Assembly (NCBI GenBank): GCA_031308135.1
Contig: JAHLJT010003656.1
Location: 76,744,698 to 76,808,697 of the forward strand
Reading direction: 5' to 3'
Origin: Acheta domesticus
Taxonomy: Eukaryota; Arthropoda; Insecta; Orthoptera; Gryllidae
DNA length: 64,000 bases
In this document: piece after piece, positions 1-11,254 of the stretch
How the letters are laid out: the number at the start of each line of letters is the position of its first letter
Position numbering within the stretch: position 1 is the first letter of the stretch
Notes under the pieces: model-generated
Seen by the model: the letters and a program-made list of their open reading frames with translations, nothing else
What the model was told of the DNA's origin: nothing
Database searches by the model: none
Translations under genes and position numbers: made by a program

Positions 1-1500
1 CTAATGCCCCCACGCCCTAGACTCTGGCCTTTTCCGCGGCCCCGCCACACTCGACGTCCCCGTCCGTCCTCTATCCCCGCTTGTTCCCTGTCCCCGCCCG
101 CTTCCGCCCGTCTCTGCCCGTCCCCACCCGTTCCTTCCCATCCCTGGTCGCTCCCGTTCCCGCCCGACAACGCCCTTTCCCGCCCGTTCCCGTCCGTTCC
201 TTCCCAATCCGTCCCCGTCCGTCCTCGTCCACCCCTGTCCGTCCTCACCCTTCCCCACCCGTCCCCGCCCGTCACAACCCGTCACTACCAGTCCGTTACG
301 GTCCATTCCCGCCTGTCCATAACTCCACCGTTCCCTCCCGTCCCCGTCAGTCTCTGCCCGTCCTCGCCCGTTGCTGCCTTTCTCCACCCGTCACGGCCGT
401 TCCCTGCCCGTCGCCATCCGTTCCCGTATGTCACCCTCCGCCTACACCCGTCACTGTCCGTCTCCGTCCGCCCCTGCTGTTCAGTCCGTCCCCATCGACA
501 TCCGCTGCCTCCGCCATTCGTCGTCCTCACCGCACCCTCTGCTCGCGCCAAAACCCGCCCCCGCCACCAATGCCACCAACTGCCACCACTGCCACTGCCC
601 GCGCTTCCCATAGCGTGTGCCGGCCCACGTCACCGCGCTGCTGCTGCCTTGCCCAGCCATCTCCACCCTCCGGACCCACTGCCCTCACTGCTCTCACCCT
701 CTCTACCTTTCATGCTCTCCTACACCCACGTCAGCCACGGAGCTCCTACCGCTCCCATGGCCATCTTACTGCCCCCGTCTTCGACTCCGCGATCGACGCC
801 ACCTTCCGCGCGTATAGTTCCGGCACAAACTTACCACACATCACCAACCCTGTTACTCCACCTTCACAGATTTGCTTCATCATCCTTCTTGTCGCCGGTC
901 CTGCCCCGCTCCGCCGTCATTGGCTGCCTACGTGGTGTCCGATTACTTTCCGTCGCGATGACATGGTCCACCCAGCACGCGTCGCCTCGCTACCAAAACG
1001 TCCAGGTACTTCTGACGCTCCCGCCCACCCTATTTGCGCACCGTCTAGTCCCCTCACTTGTCCTCATCGCAGCACATGTCTTCCACCTGTCCCGTAATCA
1101 GCTTATCCGTATCCAACCCCCCCTCCGTCCCCAACGGCCACACCGTCACCAACGATTCTTCTCTGTCGATACCTCCCCCTCCGTCGCCAACGCCCCCTCC
1201 GTAGACACCACTTGACAGTCATCCCTCCTCTTCCAATGCCAGTCACCCCCTCCTCCGTCACCTCGCCCCCTCCTTCGTAACATCTTCTGTCACTACCACC
1301 ACCACTTTAATCGTCCACTCGGTAGTAACCAACCCCTTCGTCGACACCAGGACCTCCGCCGACAGTCCCTCTCCTCCAACGACCGCCACCCGTCTTCCGT
1401 CGCCAACTACCCCCGTCCTCCACTACCCCCACGCTTCCTCTGTTGCCAACTCTTATATCACCACCCCCACCACCTCGCCCCTCACCCTCGCCCTCAGGAA
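1..1500. repeat. Pyrimidine-rich degenerate minisatellite
   Basis: The plus strand is almost pure C/T with irregular CCCGTCC and CCCGTTCC units, most regular in 1-480 and looser after 600. Long frames are open on both strands here, up to about 400 residues, but they encode only Pro/Arg/Ser/His or Gly/Arg/Asp strings with no domain. I treat them as by-products of composition. The array meets the left window edge, so its true start is not visible. Confidence 0.8.
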
Positions 1501-1504
1501 ATCT

Positions 1505-1865
1505 GCTCTGGGATGAGGCCTCCTTCGCGACGTCGTTTGTCATCCGGCGAATTGGTATCTAATTTTAAAGGGCTTTCTCCTGGCCTTGCGGCGCGGTGTT
1601 CCATTATTTTTGGGGGGAGGTGTTCCCGCGCCCTGACGTCCAAAGGCGAAGCGATGCGCGGCGGGCGGGGTGGAAGGAGTTGGGACGCGGAGGGGCGGGG
1701 CGGGGCTGGGTGGCGACGGGATAAGCCGGCAGAGAGCGCTGAACGAGGGAGGCGGGGCTTGTGGACGGCGAGCCGGCAGTCCGGCGAGGGAGCGGAAGAG
1801 GGGAAAGAAGTTTTCTGGAGGCCGTGTTTTTCAAGGGTACGCGTGAGATTCCTGCATTCTTCGTT
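1505..1865. other. G-rich CpG-containing block
   Basis: Strand composition flips from C-rich to G-rich at about 1540, with GGCGGGGCGG-type runs that resemble GC boxes and many CpG dinucleotides. It could be a CpG-island promoter or the other half of the flanking low-complexity block. No coding sequence is recognisable and no TATA box or splice site could be tied to it. Confidence 0.35.
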
Positions 1866-2276
1866 ATAACACATTTTGGTGACTTGAAAATTGGTTTGTG
1901 TTTCTATTGAAATTTGCAAAGTGAATTACATTTAAAAAGTTAATGAAAATTAACTACAAAATTAGCAAAACTTTCACCACTACGTTACTTACTCCTACGT
2001 GACGAAGAAGTCTCAATTAACAGTGGGTTATTTTTCTGTCAGGGTACTAAATTAGACTCGAAAATGTGGAACTCAAAAACATTAAATATTGCGAAAAATG
2101 TGTGAACTTGAGGACGATGTTAATGATGTGATGTGGAGTTATTTTCATTTAATATTTTTATTAATCCGTTATTATATTAATCCATCATTATTTGTTTTTC
2201 ACATCCGTTTATTGTGAATTATCGACACTTTATTTTGGAATGTTTTGGAGGTCAACGTAAATGTTTAACACTAAAA
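1866..2276. other. AT-rich unassigned sequence
   Basis: I see no gene, transposon end or tandem repeat here. Confidence 0.5.
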
Positions 2277-2390
2277 TGCAGTCCCTCTGTTGCAGGATCT
2301 TCCCGTAAAGAGAAGTTATTCAATGTAGAGCAAAACCTCAACGTTGAATTTCTTCTGTTTATGAGAAGATCCTGCAACAGATGGACTGCA
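2277..2390. repeat. Long imperfect hairpin (50-bp arms, 14-nt loop)
   Basis: Positions 2277-2326 and 2341-2390 are inverted copies matching at about 43 of 50 positions, separated by 14 bases. The outer 26 bases have a single mismatch; more lie towards the loop. A transcript from either strand would fold into one long stem. Possible sources are a foldback element or MITE, a young inverted duplication, or a small-RNA precursor. The stem is longer than a typical insect pre-miRNA, so I do not call a miRNA. Confidence 0.8.
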
Positions 2391-2860
2391 ACTGCAAAAC
2401 ATGAATTGCATATACATGCATATTTACTCCGGATGTTAATGTAAGTAAACAGTTTATTGAGTACTCAATTTATTGATTTGAGGTCACATAATATGAAAAT
2501 GTTGTCCCTCACTCTGTAAATATGAAATTATATCATAATTAAAATTCAATGCACAAATATTCAGAGAATTAATAAACTGCGCCGTAGACGGTAATTGAGA
2601 GATTTATTCAATGGGAGGAAATAGGCTTGCAATCGTACGTAATAGTAGAAATAACTTCTCGTAGATTTTCTATTCGATCAAAATGTTTTCATTGAAATTA
2701 AACACTTTCTGCTATTTCATTAAAGCATGTATATTATTTTAAAGAGGAATGTGAACGACTACAAATATTTCAAAATAATTACACAGTTGATGAGAATAGT
2801 AAATAGAGTGGTAAATATAATGTTCAGAAGGGTGTCTCGCCTTCAGAGTGTTGAGAGGGA
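2391..2860. other. AT-rich unassigned sequence
   Basis: I see nothing recognisable. The sequence becomes GC-rich at about 2860. Confidence 0.5.
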
Positions 2861-3655
2861 TGGGCGATGGTGAGGGCGAGAGGAAGGGCGCGCCCTTGAG
2901 ACGCCACGACAGCCAGCGCGAAGCGGAAGGAGGAAGAATAACCTGGGCGCAGCGTTGGGGGGGCTCCATTCTGCCTCGCCGTCGTAATTAATCCCCGCGA
3001 TCAATCACGCGGCGTCAGAGGCCGCCCCATCCCGCTATCGCCCCTCCCGCCCACCGCTCGCCCCGCGGCGCCCGTCCATCGCCCGCACACTGCCCACCCG
3101 CACGGCCATCCCCCGCCCATCGCCTGCTCATCGCCCGCCCATCGCCCGCCCATCGCCCACCCGTCGCCCGCCCATCGCCCACCCCCACCCAACCCCACTC
3201 ACTGCCCACCCGCCCACCCACCGTCTCCACCCCACTCACTGCCCACCCGCCCACCCACCGTCTCCACCCCACTCACTGCCCACCCGCCCACCCACCGTCT
3301 CCACCCCACTCACTGCCCAAACCGCTTATCATCCGTCCATCGCCCGTCCGTTCCCGCCCGACGCCTGCCCATCGCTTTTCCCATCGCTCGCCCATCGCCC
3401 GCCCATCGGCCGTTCATCGCCCGATCATCTCCCGCTTATCGCCCGCTTATTGCCAACTCATCACCCGTCCATCGCCAGCCCACTGTCCACCCGTCCACTC
3501 ATTACCTTCCCATTGCTCGCCCACTGCCCATCCATCTGTCCGCCCATCACCCGCCCACCGTCAGCAAATCAGCAAAAGCCCCGCCACATAGCACATATTT
3601 TTACCCCAGCTCTCTCTCCTGATCGCTGACAACCCTTTCCCAACAACCCACCTCA
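2861..3655. repeat. GC-rich block grading into GCCCATCGCCC minisatellite
   Basis: 2861-3060 is mixed GC-rich sequence with a TAATTAAT motif at about 2985. From 3060 the plus strand becomes C-rich with many GCCCATCGCCC and CCGCCCATCG units. Open frames on the minus strand give only Gly/Trp/Arg repeats and are composition artefacts. Confidence 0.7.
3196..3325. repeat. 37-bp tandem repeat, about 3.5 copies
   Basis: A unit starting CACTCACTGCCC begins at 3196, 3233, 3270 and 3307, an exact 37-bp spacing. The first three copies are essentially identical. This is a local, recent expansion inside the older C-rich block. Confidence 0.9.
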
Positions 3656-4060
3656 ATGCCCCCTGCCGTCCCACCCATCGACATTCAAGAGAGATTTTCC
3701 AGAACAATTCCTCTTACAGCTTCGCCCAAGAGCCCTGCCCGTGCGTCCTGCACTGCGACCTTGTCCGCGCTCACCGCCCACCCACACCTACCCACCGCGC
3801 CCCGCCCACGCCCATGCCCACGCCAAAGCCACACGCCAATGCCTCCCACCTGTCGCACCCCGCCCACCCAACCTTGCCTGCGCGCCCCACTCACGTGTCC
3901 AGCCCACAATCCCCACCCGGAAGACCCAATCCCAAGCTCCACCCACAAACCGCACCCACGCGCCCCACCCACCCGCCCTTGTGTGTGCGCCCCTCCCACG
4001 CCATCCCGCCCACGCGGCCCGTTCACGCGTCCCACCTATGCGGCCTACCCATGCGCTTTT
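3656..4060. repeat. C-rich low-complexity DNA (CCCACGCC-type)
   Basis: A degenerate run of CCCACCC, CCCACGCC and GCCCCAC words. The open frames (up to 184 residues) are Pro/Thr/His/Ala strings without domains and are rejected as genes. Confidence 0.65.
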
Positions 4061-4540
4061 GGTATTGCACTAACCACGGCTTTGATGGGTTTCGTCATTG
4101 TCACAATAGTGGGACAATGCATACCCTTTGTCACAATAGTGGTTACCGAATCCAACACCACGACTTCTGTTCTACCAATAGATTTTTTGCGGGGACGAAG
4201 ATACTTATAAGACGTCTTTCAGACGCATTAATAAAATAATGTACTCGTATTGTGGACTGATTAAGAAAAAGTTGAAAACTGAATTGACAACACTAATTTT
4301 TGTCGACTTTTCCATGTCTGAATTGTTCCAGGTGTCTTCCTTAAAGAATTAACAAATTAATTTCTACTTAAAATAATATTTAATTCATAAATGTCTAGGA
4401 AAACGAGACTTAATTATATGATTCTTAAAGAAATGAGACGATATGGAAGCAACCATTTAAAAATTTAGTGACAATTTAAACAAGTAGGAAAAGACGAAGA
4501 TTAATTTATTGATTGTTTGGTGTTTACGGGCACGTGCTCT
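4061..4540. other. Unassigned; contains a short direct repeat
   Basis: The 14-mer TGTCACAATAGTGG occurs at 4099-4112 and again at 4129-4142, 30 bases apart. The rest is AT-rich with nothing recognisable. Confidence 0.5.
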
Positions 4541-4880
4541 GAAACTCTTACATGTTATGCTTGTTATTTCTCGGAAGGTCGCGGTGTTTCTCCTCCCAAC
4601 GGGAGATCCAGCGCCAACTTCAACGTCAGCTTGCGAGATTTCGTCTCCAATTATCTTCATCAGAGGCACCGCCCAGTCAGGACAAAGTAGAGGCGCCAGA
4701 TTGGACTCCCTACGAATACGGTTGTAGTGCATGTATGTGAGTTTGTGTATGTATGCGTTAAGGGGAGATGAAGTAAGGATTAGAAAGGAAAGGTCGCGCG
4801 GGGTTCGTGGTCCGTTTGCAAGAGTAATGATTCGGTATTCGCCTGGTTCAAGCGGCAGGAAAAGAAGATGATGGGTTGTC
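4541..4880 (-). mobile_element. tRNA-headed SINE, old truncated copy
   Basis: This aligns by eye with the internal part of the SINE that recurs throughout the window. Shared landmarks read in the same order as in the reverse-oriented copies: the GAGATCC(A/G)GCGCC block, TGTAGTGCATGTA, AAGGGG...GAAAGG, GTGGTCCGTTTG and ATTCGCCTGGTT. The tRNA-like head is missing. Divergence is high, so this is one of the oldest copies. Confidence 0.65.
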
Positions 4881-5912
4881 CTATCATATAGCATCATATG
4901 TCACGAAAATTTTGCATCGAGTTATATTCTAAATAACACGAATAATAGTGTAATATCTACACAACGTCAATAGTAAAGATATAGAAATAGAAAACTTAAG
5001 ACAGATCATTCAAGGACGACAGGGTTAACGATATATGATTTGTAATAATGTAAGACAGTGATGTATTATTAATGCAGCAAAAATGTCTCAATAACTTTGG
5101 CCAAAGTAGCTTGAGACCATGAACCCTATAAATTTCACAATGTTTCCCCACTTTGTCGCAAAGCAACTGGTCGAATACCAGGAGATACAGGCTCGATTCC
5201 CGTAATCAATTATCAATTGGTGGGGAGTTATCAATTATTTGAACACTTCAAACAGCATTTATAAAAAAATGAAACAATTTTAAGGAATAATTAAAATATC
5301 CAAAATCCTTCTATTAGAAAATCATTTATTGAATGTAATGAAAATTGTTTTTAAATAAATAATGGGTTTTAAATATTATGAAGTTTTTTGTCCAACATAA
5401 ATGTTTGTGCATGTTTTACTGTTAACATTGGTTCATTTTCTTGGACGCAAATAAACGCTCAAAAGGAAACCTCATTAACTTTGTGTTTAAAAGACGATGA
5501 TACGCAAAGCGAAAAAATGAAATTAATCCGCCGAAACTTATTCCGTGGAAGAGGCTACAATAGAATCTGAAGAAAAGATTTCGAGAATGAATAGAATCCC
5601 TGTAGCTTTGTGAAAGACGTTTCTTTTCTTGAACAAAGTGTGAAGTTTTAAAGCAACAAAACTGTTCGCGAATCATTTCCTTTTTTACATCGATTTATGA
5701 AGTAAACTGTACTGTTGAATTCGCGCATTATGAAGAGTCAAATAACTAAAATAATACGTTAAATTAATAGCTGAATTTATGAATTCTTTTCAAGAATTAT
5801 TCCTTAATATGCAATTATCATTTATATATTTTGTTAGTCTCAATTTCCGATCAGTAAGAATGAATATGAAAATTTTGTCCCAATTTAAATATCACCAAGA
5901 AAATAAAAATAT
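4881..5912. other. AT-rich unassigned sequence with a 33-bp palindrome
   Basis: Positions 5085-5117 form an imperfect palindrome centred on CTTTGGCCAAAG with GTCTCAA/TTGAGAC ends. Small open frames at 5388-5676 show no recognisable domain. Nothing else stands out. Confidence 0.5.
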
Positions 5913-6185
5913 CACTTACTTTCTAGATGCTTTGATACATTATGCAAATACTTTGTTCAAAAATTTAACTGCTGCTTTCATCACAACGCCGTATCGTAAT
6001 TGCTACAGCACATCAGAATGTTGTTGCTCACGGCCGTACACCATGTTAGTCACGCGGTCAACGAAATAATAAAACTTGACCCGACAAATAATAAAACTAC
6101 AAATAAATTACAAACGAAAATAAATAAATATAGTTTAAATTTAAATCTTTTAATTAAACAAGAGATAAGAAAACTAAACATATTT
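5913..6185 (+). repeat. Dispersed repeat R1, copy 1
   Basis: About 250 bp match 13728-13975 in the same orientation at roughly 85 percent by eye. Shared stretches include TTTCTAGATGCTTTGATACA, CATCAGAATGTTGTTG, CACGGCCGTA and TTAAACAAGAGATA. It is a multicopy sequence of unknown class with no coding potential or terminal repeats. Confidence 0.75.
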
Positions 6186-8257
6186 GCCCCAAATAAATTA
6201 AATATCCATAATTTCAATATTTGATATATTCTGGAAATTTAATTCAAGATCAGACCCTAAAATAACTTTGTTTCTTTCGTCTTCGTTTGTCAAATTTGTT
6301 CAGAGATGGCGTAAACAGTTACTGCAGCGTAGATCGAGCCTACACACTCCATTGAGACTGGCGCGTGCACTAGGTAGCTAAAGATACTTCGCGTTGCCTC
6401 CGTGTCATGCGCTTCAGAGCGGATGGGCGTCAGGCGTTCAACCGCCCCGCATTCCTCCTCCGGCCATTTCACCTGCTGCTGAATGACGTCAACCCCCTCC
6501 TCGACACAACGGAGCTCTTTCTGAAGTCAACGCAGGGATTTCTGTGCTCGCGCGCCAGGCTCCGTCGGCTCGGCCCACGGAGCCACTGAGTGGAGCAGTC
6601 GTGGCGTAGACGCTCTGAGGATTAAATAAATCATGGCAGGTTTTAACAGCGTTTTTAGAAAGATTTTCAGGTCGTTGGGTGCCACCTACATGAGGCGCTT
6701 TGGTTTTACCCAATGGCCAAATTATGACACAGTATTCTATGAACAATGCGGCGACCTGGATGGCCGCGATGGCTAGATGGCTAGTGTGTGGCGACTCTGC
6801 GCCTCGGCTGTTTGTCCTTAGTCTTTCATGTGCGTGTGTTGTTGGGGAAGGCCTTGTGAGTCCGCTGACTACAGACCGAGGAGCCCGCACGTGTGGCTAG
6901 TGTAGAGGTCAATTTGTGTCTCCATGAGGGACATAGTTGGTACCCGGCGCGGATAGCTGAAATCGGCATCCCCTGAAATATGGAAAACGCACCGGAAAGA
7001 AAACAAAATTCTGTAAATAATAAAAGTGATTTGAATAACACTTGAAGAAATTGGCGGGCATTCATGCAGAAATCTGCAGGCCACGCCTCACTTATGTTTT
7101 GTGTTTCACCCAGAACTGATAGGAACTGCTGTCACTAGTCACTCAATGCCACGAAATAGATACAGCTAGAACTTCTGGGTTTCTTCTAGACTTCTGAAGA
7201 GGTCAGCGGCAGCCTCATAGTACTCAATGAGATATTGAAACACTGAGATAATAAAATGAAAAACTAGGGCAAAAATAGAGCTGTAGATTACTAATACTAT
7301 CGCCTCAGTTTCTATAAGCTGGAAGTTATTTCAGTAGCTGGAAGAAAAAATCTCAGGCATGTCAAGTATGCTAAATAAAAGGATGGAAATACGTCATTCT
7401 CGCCACATGTCTTCCTTATCGCCGGGAGTGGATAATAAACAAAACAGGGCCCAGGCCTAGGATCACCATTAGCTGGCAAAAGTCAGATTAATACGACCCT
7501 AAAATGCGAATACGTACCTACTTTTGAAAGTAAACGAAATACTTGCAGTTAGTATTCGTATTCATCCACGCCTGTGTTCTTGGAATCATTAATAGTGTTT
7601 ATTAGAACGATATTTCAGATTGTGAAGACATTAAGTTCCACCCCATATGAGGCGCTAACATTAGTACCGTACGAATAATAGTTCTGTCTACTTGACAGTT
7701 GGAGTAGGGATAGAGCGATGTTGCCACTTACTCAAAAGGCAGACACGTGGTCATGTGGTCGTTCTTGCAGCAAATCATAACAGAAAGAAAGAAAGAAGCT
7801 AATCTCAATAAGAGCAAACAACAGTAGACGACTTATTGTCAGAACCGCATACACGATACATAGCCAAAGAAGTAATGACGCACTTCAATTTACAGGGTGG
7901 CATGCTAGTTGAAAGAATGCTGGTAACAAAGCAGCTGCTAAGTTCCTCTACAAAAGCCACGCTCATTGGTAAAGGTCTAATAAGAGTCTTAGTTTCATTA
8001 GGAGCTCTACGCCAACCCATGCACTTCAATTTGCACCAGAATATAAGATACCACAAACGTGGCAGGAGAGTTTTAGCTGACAAGTTTGTAGCTGACAAGA
8101 GTTTGCAGCTGAGTTAATAGGTTCTATAGGGACTAAGCCCTCAGGCTTTTTGCCGCCATGCAACCATTAGACCCAGTTGACGCCCGTGGTACATAGAACA
8201 TTTTTTTTACCTAATTTTAACGATTCATAGAACTTCACTCGGTTTGTCTTTTCATAT
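6186..8257. other. Unassigned sequence, no gene recognised
   Basis: 6290-6600 is moderately GC-rich and 6640-7080 is mixed. Small frames (for example 7836-8117, 93 residues) have no domain I recognise. 7425-7480 resembles 48812-48865, both containing GATAATAAACAAAA followed by a similar GC-richer stretch ending in TAGCTGxCA, so it is a fragment of another dispersed repeat. Nothing else is supported. Confidence 0.45.
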
Positions 8258-8500
8258 TTCCCCCTCACAGTTCCCCCTCACAATTCCCCCTCACAGTTCC
8301 CCCTCACAGTTCCCCTCACAGTTCCCCCTCACAGTTCCCCCTCACAGTTCCCCCTCACAGTTCCCCCTCACAGTTCCCCCTCACAGTTCCCCCTCACAGT
8401 TCCCCCTCACAGTTCCCCCTCACAGTTCCCCCTCACAATTCCCCCTCACAATTCCCCCTCACAATTCCCCCTCACAATTCCTTCTCACAACTCCCTCTCA
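8258..8500. repeat. 13-bp tandem array (CCCCCTCACAGTT)
   Basis: About 18-19 tandem copies of a 13-bp unit. CAGTT-type units occupy the middle and CAATT-type units the ends. One unit near 8310 has lost a C. 13 is not a multiple of three, so the Ser/Pro/Gln open frame across it is a repeat artefact. Confidence 0.95.
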
Positions 8501-8539
8501 TCATTTCCTCCATAAGAAAATATGTAGCACCAATCAACT

Positions 8540-8784
8540 CTGTGGTCACAAGGTAAAAGTTCTTATGTCAATTTTGGCGAAATTGGGTCAAGTACTGAAA
8601 TTACAAATTAAGAGTCTATATTTTATTTTAGGAAAACGACCGAATTCAAACGTTGCCTCCTTAACGAGAAAAAAGCATTGGGAAATAGCGTTCAGCGTAG
8701 GAAGAAGCGTTGGCTCAATAATCAAACCTTTGTTTCCTCCAAACTAAGATTTTTGACTTAAGAACTTTTACCCCGTGACCACAG
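8540..8784. mobile_element. MITE with about 32-bp terminal inverted repeats
   Basis: The ends CTGTGGTCACAAGGTAAAAG (8540 onward) and its inverted counterpart (8753-8784) match over about 32 bases with three differences. The internal 180 bp have no transposase. Length and structure fit a MITE. I could not fix a target-site duplication with certainty, so the superfamily is open. Confidence 0.8.
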
Positions 8785-8809
8785 AACTGTTTTCACATTT
8801 CCCTCGTAA

Positions 8810-8959
8810 GGGGCCATTCATAAATTACATAACGCAAATTTCCAGTATTTTCAATCGCTCCCCTTGTAACGCACTTCCCTACCTTTACGTGACGCAGCAT
8901 AACGCTGCCTCAGATCCCCTCCCGCCCCCTTCAGCATTACGTAATTTATGGATGACCCC
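8810..8959. mobile_element. 150-bp MITE with GGGGYCATYCATAAATTAC ends
   Basis: The left end (8810-8835) and the inverted right end (8934-8959) both read GGGGYCATYCATAAATTACR with a few transitions. The interior is C-rich and noncoding. It lies only 25 bases from the previous MITE. Superfamily not assigned. Confidence 0.8.
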
Positions 8960-9049
8960 GAACCACGATGCTCTCGATCCGGGTAAGTTATGCAGTGAAC
9001 ATCGAGCTCCGCCTCGACGGTAATAACAAGCAATAACGTATCAGCAAAA

Positions 9050-9489
9050 AAAAATTAATAAATAAACTTCGCACGCTTACACCCTCCGTACGCTTTACCC
9101 TAGCTGTGGTTTAGATCGTACGGCGGGGTGGGGACGGGTCACGCTCCGCAGCCAAGAAGCGATCCGGCGCACGCCCACAGACCCCCCTCCCCCCCCAAAG
9201 GGACCGAAGGGGGGGGGGCGCCGCGGCTGCGAGCAGCACATTGTTCCGGCCGCGCGCCCCGCGCTCAGCGGCGCGGTCGCCGCCCAAAGTGACCCAATTG
9301 CATATTCATGTTTTTTTTATAAAACATGAAGCTTATTCAATCGAACGAGCAGCCGGCCGGACCCGAACCGGCCCGGCACGATGCGCGCCTCCGCCCCACC
9401 CCCGCCGCCGCGAAAACGCTCCAGTACGCTCATGCATAGATTACAAATCAATTAACAAAATCCTATTTCGTTAATGCAAATATTTAAAT
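9050..9489. other. GC-rich island with homopolymer runs
   Basis: CpG-rich unique sequence interrupted by C(8) and G(10) runs at 9190-9220. It contains an octamer-type ATGCAAAT near 9474 and AATTAA motifs. It may be regulatory. No coding exon is evident. Confidence 0.3.
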
Positions 9490-10555
9490 AGCAGTCGGTT
9501 GGCTGCGTGGGATGGCGACTGGCTCGCGGAAGCCAGACGAACGGAAGTGGTTGGGGCGCGGGTGGCGGGAGTCTGGTCTATGGGTGGTGTGTGTGTGGAT
9601 GGTGGGTGGGTTGTGTGTGAGTGGCGTGTGGTAGGCGCGTGGGTGGTGGGTAGGCGGTGCGTGAGCTGTGCGTGGGTGACGCATGACGGAGCATGGGTAT
9701 CGGGAAGCCACATGGGTGGCGTGTGGCGGAGCTTTGGCGGCATGGGGATGCTCGCGAATGGCGCATGTGCGTGAGCTGTACGTGGTTAGCGCCTGGTTGG
9801 CGCGTGGGTGGCTCGTGGAAGTCGCGTGGGTGGTGAGTAGGCGGTACTTGAGAAGTACGTGGGTGACGCATACCGGCGCGTGTGTGGTGGGTAGACGCTA
9901 CGTGGATGGCGTGTGGTGGAACTTTGGCGGCGTGATGCCGCCTTGACGTTGCACGTGGGTTGCTCATGACTTGCGCGTAGGTTATATGTTAGTGACCCCT
10001 TTAGACCACGCGTAGATGGAAACTTGGCTTGTGCATTAGTCGAAGGTGACACATTTAGGTCGCGTGTGTGTTATGCTTGAGTGGCGCCTTTAGATTGGGT
10101 TGCGCACAAGTTAATTTTTGGTGGCGTCTTTGGGTGGCGCGTGAGGTAAGCGTTAATGGCGGCTTTGGACTGCGCGTGGGTTAAGGTTGGTGGCGTCTTT
10201 GGATTGCATGTGGGTTAGGCTTGAGTAGCGCCTTTGTGTATCACGTGTGTTACACTTGGGCGGTATCTTTGGGTTATGCGCTAGTTAATACGTGGGGAAC
10301 ACGTTTGGGTTACGCGTAGATGAAGCGTTGGTGGCGCCTTCGGGTTGCACGCGGGTTAAGTGTATTGATGACACCGGTGAGTTGCATTCGGGTTGCGCTA
10401 GGTTGACACCTTTGGATTGTGCATGGTTTTCGCCTGAGTGGCACTTGGGTTACGCGTAGGTGACGCCTTTAGATTGCAATTGTGTTACGCGGTAGAGGCG
10501 CTTTAGGGTTGCAATTGAGTTGCGCATTGGTAACGCCTTTGGGTTGCGCGTGAAA
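9490..10555. repeat. GT-rich degenerate tandem array
   Basis: Imperfect units of about 45-60 bp built from GGGTTGCGCGTGGGTTA and GGTGGCGCCTTTGGGTTG words. The first part (9490-9960) is richer in GTGGGTGG and the second (9960-10555) more regular. Open frames on both strands across 9471-10052 are artefacts of the repeat. Confidence 0.8.
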
Positions 10556-11254
10556 ACATATGCTGAAAATCTGCCTTTTTATATCATTTTTCGAAGGCCC
10601 TCATATATCCCCTAAGATTATTTTTCATATTAATAAAAATATCTGTAAATTTCCTTTTCCTCATTAAATATTCGCTGTTATCGACTTTCAACAACTTTGT
10701 AAGAAAACAACGCAATATTATTATACAAGAACAACAGGTATGGCATGAGAAAGAATGTATGGCATGAGAGAGATTTCCCAGTTACTAAATCTCATGCTTC
10801 GTCCAATGTTTTGATGAGCACATTGATGTCTTTGCAAAATCGCACAAATATTGCCCGACGTGCAAAATAAACACGTGTCTGAATAATTCAAGAGTTCAAT
10901 ATTAACGGAAATTAAGATTTTTTTCAGAAAAAAGAGAAAATTTGGATGCTTAACAAGATATTAAATATTTCCTTTTGTTTTAAAGAAAAACTTTTTTTTT
11001 AATATATTGAGTTTCGAAGAAATGTCAGAGTTCACATTGAACCACCCTTCGATAACTATATTTTACTAAGAATATTTAGGTATGGAATAACGTGTCCCTT
11101 TATATCATAGAGAGGAGATACTCTACAATATCATGTAAGAACTATAGAATAAGTCGCTTCCCAAGAGTCTTTTCGCAGAAACAATCCCTAGGCGCAAGGG
11201 ATTGTACACGACGCAGCGAGTCTCTTCTCGGAAATTAAGAACTAATTCGCTCGC
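10556..11254. other. AT-rich unassigned sequence
   Basis: Apart from a short direct repeat of TATGGCATGAGA at about 10739 and 10758 I see nothing here. Confidence 0.5.

Noticed and set aside
4..1215. 403-residue plus-strand frame
   Set aside because: Pro/Ser/Arg/His-rich string across a pyrimidine minisatellite with overlapping frames on both strands and no domain.
7836..8117. 93-residue frame as a small gene
   Set aside because: No domain or supporting signal, and an antisense frame of similar length is equally open.
8258..8500. Regular repeats resembling a CRISPR array
   Set aside because: Units are 13 bp and directly abutting, with no spacers; a simple minisatellite in eukaryotic DNA.
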